From assembly GCA_934232845.1 (NCBI GenBank), contig CAKQGD010000065.1, positions 1 to 8,556 on the forward strand: 8,556 nt of DNA, read 5' to 3'. This document shows positions 1 through 5,370 of this stretch, piece after piece. How positions within the stretch are numbered: position 1 is the stretch's first letter; each line of letters begins with the position of its first letter. The translations under genes were made by a program, and so were the position numbers. The stretch is from an uncultured Oscillospiraceae bacterium. Lineage in GTDB: Bacteria; Bacillota; Clostridia; Oscillospirales; Ruminococcaceae. The notes under the pieces are model-generated. The model was not told the origin of the DNA. It searched no databases and was given only the letters and a program-made list of their open reading frames with translations.

Positions 1-446
1 AAGAAAGCTCTCATATCGCCGAAAGCGGACACTGGCTGCCGTATGCGGCAGGCTCCGCTGTGTTTGCGGCGCTGACCTCAATCCTCGGAAAAATCGGCAT
101 TGAAGGAGTGGATTCCAACCTTGGCACTGCCATCCGTACCTGTGTCGTGCTTGTGATGACATGGGTTCTCTTGCTTGTAAAGCCCAAAACTCCCGGCCGT
201 TTTGATACAAATGCGAGGGAGCTCTGCTTTATCGGATTATCAGGTCTTGCGACCGGAGCCTCATGGCTCTTTTATTATCGGGCTCTCCAGATCGGAGAGG
301 TGTCGGTTGTTGCGCCGATTGATAAGCTGAGCATTTTAGTCAGCATCGGCTTTTCGGCGCTGTTTTTTCACGAGAAACTGTCGCGGCGCGCCGCGGCGGG
401 GCTTTTTCTGATTGTGGCCGGAACGCTTTTATTGGCGCTTCTTTGA
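1..446 (+). CDS. EamA/DMT-family transporter, 5'-truncated by the window edge
   Basis: The open frame is read from base 3 and ends at the TGA at 444-446, giving 147 visible residues. It is strongly hydrophobic with about four to five membrane spans. The stretch containing ILGKIGIEGVDSNLGTAIRT is typical of EamA (drug/metabolite transporter) domains, especially the single-domain proteins of about 140 residues that act as dimers. A GTG at 60 could serve as a start, but the frame stays open upstream and the preceding residues (WLPYAAGSA) already look like the first helix. The true start is therefore probably just outside the window. It could also be the C-terminal half of a two-domain transporter. 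The substrate cannot be told. No clear terminator follows; only weak A/T-rich dyads are seen before 600. Confidence 0.8.
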   Translation, partial: ESSHIAESGHWLPYAAGSAVFAALTSILGKIGIEGVDSNLGTAIRTCVVLVMTWVLLLVKPKTPGRFDTNARELCFIGLSGLATGASWLFYYRALQIGEVSVVAPIDKLSILVSIGFSALFFHEKLSRRAAAGLFLIVAGTLLLALL

Positions 447-618
447 AGTGCGCGGTTTAGACGGGAAGATTTCAAATTTCCTTTCGCAAAGCTCTTTTCT
501 TTGTTTTAGGCTGTTTTTTTGAAAAGAAGGCAGGAAAATTCACGAATTTGTTACACAGCCGCGGAAAAGATGCGCTACAATACAAAAGGAATTTTTAAAA
601 GGAAAGGAGAAGCACCGC
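447..618. other. intergenic region, EamA gene to zinc-ribbon gene
   Basis: This gap of 172 bases is A/T-rich. It holds a weak dyad (CTTTTC near 493-498 against GAAAAG near 521-526) without a good terminator shape, and the candidate promoter at 548-581. An open frame crosses it from 519, but that frame overlaps the better supported gene at 619 and has no ribosome-binding site. Confidence 0.5.
548..581 (+). promoter_or_regulatory. candidate sigma-A promoter of the zinc-ribbon gene
   Basis: The -10 candidate TACAAT (576-581) matches five of six bases of TATAAT. The -35 is poor: TTGTTA (548-553) lies 22 bases upstream and TTACAC (551-556) lies 19 upstream, both longer than the ideal 17. The start site would fall about 30 bases before the ATG at 619. 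Confidence 0.4.
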
Positions 619-1008
619 ATGAACTGGTTTCGCAATTTTATGAGCGGCCGATACGGCACGGATCAGCTCAACCTGGCGCTGTTGATTTCGTACCTTATCT
701 TTTGTCTGATTGCCAGTCTGACTGGTTTGACATTCTTTAATCTTTTTGCGCTGGCGGCGGTGATTCTCTGCTTTTATCGAATGCTTTCCCGCGACGTTTA
801 CCGCCGTAGCCGGGAAAATCAAACTTTTCTGATTCGAATGCAGCCGGTATTTCGTTTTTGCCGTCAGACCGGCACGCGCCTTCGCGACCGAGAGCATCGC
901 TATTACCGCTGTCCGTGCTGCAAGCAGCTGCTGCGCGTTCCGCGCGACCGCGGTAAAATTACGATTACCTGTCCGCGCTGCCGCACTACGCTGACAAAAA
1001 AGACCTGA
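619..1008 (+). CDS. small membrane protein with C-terminal zinc ribbon
   Basis: The 129-residue protein has two predicted membrane spans (about residues 16-37 and 39-55), a basic linker, and a C-terminal zinc ribbon. The ribbon is made of two knuckles, C98-P-C-C101 and C118-P-R-C121. A strong site (GGAAAGGAG, from 601) sits about nine bases before the ATG, which fixes the start. I know similar small proteins, opening with MNWFRNFM and carrying the ribbon, as uncharacterised proteins in Clostridia. The family's function is not known to me. The ribbon probably faces the cytoplasm and binds zinc and perhaps a protein or nucleic acid; that is inference. It is a single-gene unit with its own likely promoter and a strong terminator, so it is not co-transcribed with spoIIIAA. 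Confidence 0.85.
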   Translation: MNWFRNFMSGRYGTDQLNLALLISYLIFCLIASLTGLTFFNLFALAAVILCFYRMLSRDVYRRSRENQTFLIRMQPVFRFCRQTGTRLRDREHRYYRCPCCKQLLRVPRDRGKITITCPRCRTTLTKKT

Positions 1009-1031
1009 TTCATTTCTTTTAAATTACTTTT

Positions 1032-1061
1032 CCCCGCGGCATTCGCCGCGGGGATTTTTTT
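1032..1061 (+). terminator. Rho-independent terminator
   Basis: A perfect 9-bp G/C-rich stem (CCCCGCGGC 1032-1040 with GCCGCGGGG 1045-1053) has a four-base ATTC loop. It is followed by A and seven T (1055-1061). It closes the zinc-ribbon gene and insulates the spoIIIA promoter. Confidence 0.95.
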
Positions 1062-1063
1062 GT

Positions 1064-1099
1064 TCTTCTTTTCACTCCTTGTCCATAAAATAGGACAAG
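1064..1099 (+). promoter_or_regulatory. sigma-E-like promoter of spoIIIAA with overlapping inverted repeat
   Basis: CATAAAAT (1084-1091) matches seven of eight bases of the sigma-E -10 consensus CATACAAT. The -35 is weak (TCTTCTT 1064-1070, 13-base spacer). The -10 lies inside a perfect 7-bp inverted repeat, CTTGTCC (1078-1084) and GGACAAG (1093-1099), separated by eight bases. Initiation near 1097 would leave a leader of only about 15 bases carrying the AGAGGTG ribosome site. In Bacillus subtilis spoIIIA is a sigma-E operon, which fits. The repeat may be an operator or chance. Confidence 0.5.
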
Positions 1100-1112
1100 A
1101 GGTGAAAACGAA

Positions 1113-2159
1113 ATGACTTGGATACAGTCTTACGAGGAAGCGGTTTCGTATCTTTGCCCTCAGATACAGCATGTGCTGATGTCGGTTTCATCAGCCAAGA
1201 AAAAAACGGCTGCCGAGATTCGTCTTTGTATCGGAAGAGAGCCGGCCCTGCTCTGCAAAGGGGAAATCATATATGTAAAGGGAATTACCGTTACATATGA
1301 AATTCTTCAGGAATGTGTCCTTTCTTTAACGCGCTGCTCCGTGCAGGCACATGAAGATGAGCTGGCACAGGGCTTTCTGTCTGTTCCCGGGGGGCATCGC
1401 GCGGGACTTGCGGGAACGGCGGTTTTTTCACGGGGACAGGCCATCTTAGGGATGAGGGAGTACAATGCCGTCGTGCTGCGCATCGCGCATGAAGGATGCG
1501 AAGAGGGGAAAATAACCGCAGGGCTTCTTTTAAAAAACGGGCTTTGCGGGATTCTGCTCGCAGGGGTTCCGGGCAGCGGAAAAACAACCCTGCTGCGGCA
1601 GCTGGGAGAGGTGCTCACCGAGAAAGGCGTTCGTGCCGTGCTGGCGGATGAGCGCGGAGAGTTTGTTCGCGCCGAGGGACTTTGCAGGCTGACGGGCTAT
1701 CCCAAGGCGAGAGCAATTTTAATGGCGCTTCGTTCTTTGTCGCCTCAGGCAATTTTATGCGACGAGCTCGGCGGGGAAGAAGATACGCAAAGTGTTTTGT
1801 GGGCGCTTAACTGCGGTGTTCCCGTGATTGGTACGGCGCATGCGGATTCTCTCGAACAGCTTTTTCAGAGAAAAGGAACGGCACTTTTGCTTGCGTCGGG
1901 CGCCTTTAAAAAGATTGCGATTCTCGATGCGCTTCATCCGGGAACGGTTCGGGAGGTATATGAAAATGACGGCGGTACTGAAACTTGGCGGCGCACTGCT
2001 TTTGATCCTGTGCTCGTCCGCATGCGGAATGCTGTGGGGAGGCAGGTTTTGCAGGAGGATTTCCTCCTTGGAACAAGCAATTCTATTTCTTGTGACGGTT
2101 CGGCAGAAGCTGCTTTATACGAGGATGCAGACAGAGCCGCTGCTGCGGTCTGTCTATAA
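1113..2159 (+). CDS. spoIIIAA: stage III sporulation protein AA (SpoIIIAA), ATPase, with long 3' overlap
   Basis: SpoIIIAA is the cytoplasmic, secretion-type ATPase of the SpoIIIA-SpoIIQ channel and acts in the mother cell. Residues 90-102 (SVPGGHRAGLAGT) match the family motif before the ATPase core. Walker A is GVPGSGKTT (151-159). A conserved DER follows (179-181), then the Walker B-like ILCDELG (214-220) and the TAHADS segment (241-246). Family similarity runs to about residue 285 (PGTVREVYEN), giving an expected length near 290-310. The frame nevertheless continues to 348 residues, with about 62 extra residues that overlap spoIIIAB in another frame and look like out-of-frame translation. 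The start has AGAGGTG nine bases upstream. A lost stop codon or a sequencing frameshift near 1960 could explain the tail. Identity is certain; the true C-terminus is not. Confidence 0.93.
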   Translation: MTWIQSYEEAVSYLCPQIQHVLMSVSSAKKKTAAEIRLCIGREPALLCKGEIIYVKGITVTYEILQECVLSLTRCSVQAHEDELAQGFLSVPGGHRAGLAGTAVFSRGQAILGMREYNAVVLRIAHEGCEEGKITAGLLLKNGLCGILLAGVPGSGKTTLLRQLGEVLTEKGVRAVLADERGEFVRAEGLCRLTGYPKARAILMALRSLSPQAILCDELGGEEDTQSVLWALNCGVPVIGTAHADSLEQLFQRKGTALLLASGAFKKIAILDALHPGTVREVYENDGGTETWRRTAFDPVLVRMRNAVGRQVLQEDFLLGTSNSISCDGSAEAALYEDADRAAAAVCL

Positions 2160-2424
2160 AGAGATTACAGGCGATGAGACGACAGAGAATGTTTGGGATG
2201 CGCTTTCTCCCGGACTGGAAGAAAGAGATATTTTGATTCTTCGGGAAATCGCCGGACTTTTGGGAAGATCGGATGCCGAAACTCAGCGCAGCCAGCTCGA
2301 CGAAGCAATGATGCGGCTACAGCGTAATTTGCAGGATGCGAGGGAAAAGAGCCCCGCGGCGGAGAGGCTCTCTCTTACCGTGGGGACGATGGCAGGTCTG
2401 AGTCTTGTGATTCTGCTGTTGTAA
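1966..2424 (+). CDS. spoIIIAB: stage III sporulation protein AB (SpoIIIAB)
   Basis: SpoIIIAB is a small membrane partner of the SpoIIIAA ATPase. The protein of 152 residues has an N-terminal membrane span (TAVLKLGGALLLI onward), a helical cytoplasmic middle that includes the family-typical LLGRSDAETQ near residue 100, and a hydrophobic C-terminus (MAGLSLVILLL). This is the usual two-span layout with a length slightly under the usual 170. GGGAGG (1951-1956) sits nine bases before the ATG at 1966. An in-frame ATG at 1960 is only three bases from that site, so 1966 is preferred. The gene starts inside the spoIIIAA frame and overlaps it by 194 bases. In most spore formers spoIIIAC follows directly; here the ROK kinase promoter begins at the stop codon. 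Confidence 0.88.
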   Translation: MTAVLKLGGALLLILCSSACGMLWGGRFCRRISSLEQAILFLVTVRQKLLYTRMQTEPLLRSVYKEITGDETTENVWDALSPGLEERDILILREIAGLLGRSDAETQRSQLDEAMMRLQRNLQDAREKSPAAERLSLTVGTMAGLSLVILLL

Positions 2425-2456
2425 TACAGCGTTTTTCCTGATACAATTGGAAAAAC
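2419..2456 (+). promoter_or_regulatory. sigma-A-like promoter of the ROK kinase gene, -10 box inside an inverted repeat
   Basis: TTGTAA (2419-2424, overlapping the spoIIIAB stop) and TACAAT (2442-2447) are separated by exactly 17 bases. They match four and five of six consensus bases. The -10 is centred in a perfect dyad, GTTTTTCC (2431-2438) and GGAAAAAC (2449-2456), with ten bases between the arms. This is the geometry expected for a repressor operator covering a promoter. It implies vegetative, regulated expression of the kinase, independent of sigma-E. Confidence 0.6.
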
Positions 2457-2502
2457 TTCGGCGCCGGCATTGTGCCGCGGCAAAGCACCCTGCGGTGCCG
2501 AA
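2457..2502 (+). promoter_or_regulatory. hairpin in the ROK kinase leader
   Basis: TTCGGCGCC (2457-2465) pairs with GGTGCCGAA (2494-2502) with one G-T wobble. It encloses a second small palindrome (TGCCGCGGCA, 2473-2482). No T-tract follows on the + strand, so it is not a terminator in that direction. On the other strand it would be followed by GTTTTT. It would lie at the 5' end of the kinase mRNA, just ahead of the ribosome site. Function unknown. Confidence 0.4.
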
Positions 2503-2522
2503 AAACGAATTGAGGCTGTGCG

Positions 2523-3464
2523 ATGAAGCTGTTTTACGGGGTTGATCTCGGAGGAACAACCGTTAAGTTCGGCTGTTTTGGAGAGAATGGGTCTCTCATC
2601 AGAAAATGGAAAATTAAAACCGATTGTTCCGATGCAGGTGAGCGGATTCTCCCCTCGTTGGAAAAAGAAATTACAACGGATTATAAAAGTCGTGGCCTTG
2701 CATTAAAAGAAGTTATGGGAATCGGTCTTGCTCTGCCCGGAACGGTTAAGGACGGTGTGCTGACCGAGCGGTGCGTCAATCTGAGCGGATGGGGAGGCTT
2801 TGATGCGGGAAAAGAACTTTCCGCGCGGACGAAGCTGCCGGTGCGGTGTCTGAATGACGCGAACGCTGCTTTGCTTGGCGAGCAATGGTGCGGCTGCGCA
2901 CAGGGTGTGCAGGACGCGGTTCTATTGACGCTAGGCACCGGGATCGGCGGCGCGGTAATGGTAAACGGCCGCATTTGGGAAGGGCACGGCGGTGCGGCGG
3001 GTGAATTCGGCCATATCCGTGTGCGGGAGGGGGAAAACCGCGTCTGCGGCTGTGGAGGACACGGCTGTCTGGAACAGTACGCCTCCGCACGCGGAATGGA
3101 ATATCTCTATGAGGAGGCGCTCTTGCGAAATGCAAAGCCGTTTCCCGGCGCGGATGCCGATGCGAAAGAGATCTTTACGCGGGCCAAAGCGGGAGAAGAC
3201 GAAGCGCTTTGTGCCGTCGATGAGATGAGCCGTTTGCTGGGACGGGCGCTGGCGGCTGCGGCGTGTCTGTACGATCCGGCGCTTTTTGTGATCGGAGGCG
3301 GTCTGTCCGCCACAGGGGATTTTTTGCTGGAGAAAATTCGCTCTGCCTATTGCAATGATGCGTTTTTTGCCGTGCGCGGTACGCCGATCTGCCTGGCAGC
3401 ACTCGGCGGGGACGCGGGAATGTACGGCGCGGCAAGGCTGGCGGCAAAACCGGACGTTTTATAA
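2523..3464 (+). CDS. ROK-family glucokinase (ATP:glucose phosphotransferase)
   Basis: The protein of 313 residues has the full length of a ROK sugar kinase; the expected reaction is ATP-dependent phosphorylation of glucose at C6 in the cytoplasm. The N-terminal phosphate-binding motif is DLGGTT (8-13). The sugar-binding and catalytic segment LNDANAALLGE has the predicted base at Asp112. LGTGIGGA is at 137-144. The ROK signature follows, with EFGH (161-164) and the zinc site His164, Cys175, Cys177, Cys182, then LEQYAS (183-188, Glu184 as sugar ligand). The C-terminal adenosine motif is FVIGGGLS (255-262). There is no N-terminal helix-turn-helix, so it is a kinase and not a ROK repressor. TGAGG (2511-2515) sits seven bases before the ATG. 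It interrupts the spoIIIA cluster and has its own promoter. N-acetylmannosamine or allose kinase activity is a less likely alternative. Confidence 0.9.
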   Translation: MKLFYGVDLGGTTVKFGCFGENGSLIRKWKIKTDCSDAGERILPSLEKEITTDYKSRGLALKEVMGIGLALPGTVKDGVLTERCVNLSGWGGFDAGKELSARTKLPVRCLNDANAALLGEQWCGCAQGVQDAVLLTLGTGIGGAVMVNGRIWEGHGGAAGEFGHIRVREGENRVCGCGGHGCLEQYASARGMEYLYEEALLRNAKPFPGADADAKEIFTRAKAGEDEALCAVDEMSRLLGRALAAAACLYDPALFVIGGGLSATGDFLLEKIRSAYCNDAFFAVRGTPICLAALGGDAGMYGAARLAAKPDVL

Positions 3465-3536
3465 TGGCATTTTTGATTTGCCTGCCGCAAGAAGGAAAAA
3501 AGTTTTGCCGCTGGCTGCATCCGACGGGAAAAGGAT

Positions 3537-3572
3537 GAAAAAAGTTTTCCGCGCAGGAAAACGGTGTTTTTT
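3537..3572 (+). terminator. hairpin with T-tract, probable terminator or attenuator
   Basis: A perfect 7-bp stem, GTTTTCC (3544-3550) and GGAAAAC (3556-3562), has a five-base loop. It is followed after four bases by six T (3567-3572) and preceded by a run of A (3538-3543) that can pair with those T. The four-base gap before the T run weakens it. The arms nearly repeat those of the dyad at 2431-2456. No convincing promoter lies between it and the lipoprotein gene, so partial read-through is likely. Confidence 0.55.
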
Positions 3573-3605
3573 CACAACTAAAAAGATGTGAAGAGGGGAA
3601 GAACT

Positions 3606-4247
3606 ATGAAAAGAATAATGGCAATTTTTTTGGCGGCGGTGCTTCTGGCGTCATGTACGACGGCCTCTGTGCCGGAAAGGAATTCCTCCGGTTCTTCTAA
3701 TCCGTCGGATTCTTCGGAAAATGACTCTTCGGCAAGTGTTTCGGTCTTACAGGAGCCAGAAGAGGTTGAGGAGCATGTCAGAGAGGACATTCAAGCTTCT
3801 GCGGCAACGTCATACGACGCGGTGCCGAATCTTAGACTGCCGAAGGAGTCTTATTTTGGTACGGCGGAAGATTTAGAAGAATATGAAAAAATTCTCTCCG
3901 TGCTGCGGCTTGATGAAGTGGAAAGCCTGCTTGTCGTATCCGTTCCCAATGACCGTGAAATCACCTGTCAGATGACGGCCGCACAGGCGCAGGAGATTAT
4001 CGCCTGCCTGAAAGAACATATGCCCTCTGTTTTTTTAGAAAATGAGAATCCCGCGACAGGCGGTGCGATGGATATCTATCTCTTTACGGCAGACATGCAG
4101 CTTGGCGTGGGCTTTAATGGGAACTGGGTGACCATGGCGGCGGAAGGGTTTGATACGGCATGGATTTTTGATGCCGCGCCCTGTGAAGAGGAATTTTACG
4201 AGATCTGGCAGATGACGGAGAGTCTTTTGGAGCAGACGCAAAGCTGA
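3606..4247 (+). CDS. secreted lipoprotein of unknown function
   Basis: The 213-residue precursor begins with a basic N-terminus, a hydrophobic stretch and a lipobox, LASC, so Cys17 would be lipidated and the protein anchored outside the cytoplasmic membrane. Residues 23-45 form a Ser/Asn/Asp-rich linker, followed by an acidic segment (49-62). The folded part covers about residues 75-213, with alternating strands and helices, including VESLLVVSVP (105-114) and MDIYLFTADMQLGVGFNGNW (155-174). I do not recognise the family. GAGGGG (3593-3598) lies seven bases before the ATG at 3606. A GTG at 3588 in frame has no such site and would put charged residues before the signal. It lies 59 bases before another envelope-protein gene and is probably co-transcribed with it; the two may work together (inference). 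Confidence 0.8.
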   Translation: MKRIMAIFLAAVLLASCTTASVPERNSSGSSNPSDSSENDSSASVSVLQEPEEVEEHVREDIQASAATSYDAVPNLRLPKESYFGTAEDLEEYEKILSVLRLDEVESLLVVSVPNDREITCQMTAAQAQEIIACLKEHMPSVFLENENPATGGAMDIYLFTADMQLGVGFNGNWVTMAAEGFDTAWIFDAAPCEEEFYEIWQMTESLLEQTQS

Positions 4248-4306
4248 TCTGCCTGTACGGATGCGGGCTTCTCTTTGCAGATCTTTCGTGCAAAGGAGTG
4301 TGACAA

Positions 4307-4711
4307 ATGACAAGGTGGAAGAAAAGACTTCTTTTGGCGGCGGGAATTGCGGTTTTGGCTGCAGGGGCGGCTTCTTTTCTGAAATCGCAGAATAAAGTCA
4401 TTTACGGTGTGTCTCAAGGTACCTATGCAGCCGTCGGCGCAGATGCTCTGCGTTCACCCAGTGTCACATTCGACCTTAAAAACCACAGATTCTTTCTCAC
4501 GCATAACCCGTTGTCCTCTTATGCGGCCGCGGGCATAATTGAAATCAGCGCCGGTGAAATCAGCGCCTTTACCGACGATGGGAAATGCGCATATATTTTT
4601 GAGGTGGTTGATAACGACACGATTTGTTTTGTGCAGAAGGGGTCTGTTCAGCGTTTGGGGGAAACTGCGATCGCCGATGGCGCGGAATTTAAATATGTGA
4701 CAGAACGATAA
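4307..4711 (+). CDS. small membrane-anchored extracytoplasmic protein, unknown function
   Basis: This 134-residue protein has an N-terminal anchor or uncleaved signal (basic residues 3-7, hydrophobic 8-25) and a domain outside the cell of about 100 residues. The domain is beta-rich, with the pattern GTY (38-40), SPSVTFDL (50-57), LSSY (69-72), TDDGKCAYIFEVVDNDT (89-105) and ADGAEF (123-128). From memory this pattern resembles a domain repeated in small secreted or BlaR1-like proteins of Firmicutes. I cannot name the family with confidence. There is no lipobox. AAGGAG (4293-4298) lies eight bases before the ATG. The gap before it holds only a weak dyad, GATCTGC (4246-4252) with GCAGATC (4277-4283). 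The gene is the last before a strong terminator. Confidence 0.75.
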   Translation: MTRWKKRLLLAAGIAVLAAGAASFLKSQNKVIYGVSQGTYAAVGADALRSPSVTFDLKNHRFFLTHNPLSSYAAAGIIEISAGEISAFTDDGKCAYIFEVVDNDTICFVQKGSVQRLGETAIADGAEFKYVTER

Positions 4712-4738
4712 AGACGCTTTTTAATTTTCAAATCAAAG

Positions 4739-4776
4739 ACATCCTGTTCGGAACAAATACCGGACAGGATGTTTTT
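4739..4776 (+). terminator. Rho-independent terminator
   Basis: A 13-bp stem (4739-4751 with 4760-4772, one G-T wobble) has an eight-base A-rich loop and a run of five T (4772-4776). It ends transcription of the inserted genes, so spoIIIAC and the genes after it need a promoter further downstream. Confidence 0.93.
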
Positions 4777-4784
4777 CATTGGTT

Positions 4785-4835
4785 AGGGAAACCACCGGCT
4801 CGGCCGGTGGAGGCATTCGCAAAAAAGCTTTCCCT
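4785..4835. repeat. nested palindrome, REP-like element
   Basis: The inner stem is CCACCGGC (4792-4799) with GCCGGTGG (4803-4810) around a three-base TCG loop. Directly outside it AGGGAAA (4785-4791) pairs with TTTCCCT (4829-4835), with an 18-base one-sided bulge. No T-tract follows on either strand, so it is not a typical terminator. The shape recalls REP or IS200/IS605-end hairpins or a small structured RNA. Repetition elsewhere in the genome cannot be seen from here. Confidence 0.45.
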
Positions 4836-5073
4836 TCAAGCATCGAGCGAAGCGAGACACTGACAGAGATCAAGCAGAGACGAAAGAGTTTCCGCGAAAG
4901 AGAAATCGTCTGTTTACATGCGGCGGGGCAATCCACACAAGCGGAGAGTTCTTTTCAATGCCTCTTGAGAGGCGCCCGTCAACAGACCTTTATAGGGTCT
5001 ATTCAAATTTTCGGCTTAACCGGAGGTTATGATTCTCGAATGCTCTTTTTTTGAGTAAAAAACGGGTTTGTCC
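4836..5073. other. non-coding stretch before spoIIIAC, origin unknown
   Basis: No gene is supported here. It contains a palindrome GCCTCT-TG-AGAGGC (4960-4973) and a 7-bp hairpin AGACCTT-TAT-AGGGTCT (4984-5000, one wobble). The CGAATGC at 5037-5043 is complementary to GCATTCG at 4813-4819 and could mark the edges of one element. A 24-codon frame (4958-5032) has a weak GGAGAG ten bases upstream but nothing else in its favour. Confidence 0.4.
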
Positions 5074-5103
5074 GCAGTTTTTAGAGAGAGAAAATCATAC
5101 AAG
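5074..5103 (+). promoter_or_regulatory. sigma-E-like promoter of spoIIIAC-AH
   Basis: CATACAAG (5096-5103) matches seven of eight bases of the sigma-E -10 consensus. GCAGTTT (5074-5080) matches five of seven bases of the -35 consensus KMATATT, with a 15-base spacer, which is the usual sigma-E spacing. It lies downstream of the terminator at 4739-4776 and about 70 bases ahead of spoIIIAC, just where a mother-cell promoter is required. Confidence 0.6.
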
Positions 5104-5175
5104 GCAGATGCTTTGCATAGAAATGACTATCCGAAGAAAAAGGACAGGTCATCTAAAAAAGGAAGGGGAAAAAGT

Positions 5176-5370
5176 ATGGATGTCGATTTAATCTTTCGCA
5201 TCGCGGCAATCGGGATTATTGTTTCCGTTTTAAATCAGGTGCTGATCCGCTCCGGACGGGAAGAACAGGCCATGATGACGACGCTGGCAGGCCTGATCGT
5301 GGTGCTGACTATGATTGTCACGCAGATCAGCGCGCTGTTTGAAACGGTCAAAACCGTGTTCAGCCTATGA
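5176..5370 (+). CDS. spoIIIAC: stage III sporulation protein AC (SpoIIIAC)
   Basis: The product has 64 residues, the normal size for SpoIIIAC. It is a two-span membrane protein (about residues 6-24 and 33-55) separated by a short polar loop, RSGREEQA. With AD it resembles small export-apparatus subunits of type III secretion systems and forms part of the core of the channel in the outer forespore membrane. GGAAGGGG (5161-5168) lies seven bases before the ATG. The frame is open further upstream to 5068, but that extension is highly charged, has no ribosome site and would overlap the promoter. The stop overlaps the spoIIIAD start as ATGA (5367-5370). Confidence 0.93.
   Translation: MDVDLIFRIAAIGIIVSVLNQVLIRSGREEQAMMTTLAGLIVVLTMIVTQISALFETVKTVFSL

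Noticed and set aside
519..740. 73-codon + strand frame overlapping the zinc-ribbon gene start
   Set aside because: No ribosome site, overlaps the promoter and a gene with a strong site and recognisable motifs.
3460..3465. Perfect TATAAT at the kinase stop codon as promoter of the lipoprotein gene
   Set aside because: No TTG-like -35 at 16-18 bases upstream, and a hairpin with T-tract lies between it and the gene.
3437..3515. Long-range inverted repeat, GCTGGCGGCAAAAC with GTTTTGCCGCTGGC
   Set aside because: Fourteen pairs with two wobbles, but a 51-base loop, no T-tract and one arm inside coding sequence; likely chance or weak structure.
4958..5032. 24-codon Arg-rich frame starting MPLERRPSTD
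   Set aside because: Only a weak GGAGAG upstream, very short, overlaps two hairpins; no independent support.
4779..5054. Open frame of about 91 codons on the + strand starting at a TTG
   Set aside because: No ribosome site, it runs straight through the palindromes, and its composition is unlike a structured protein.
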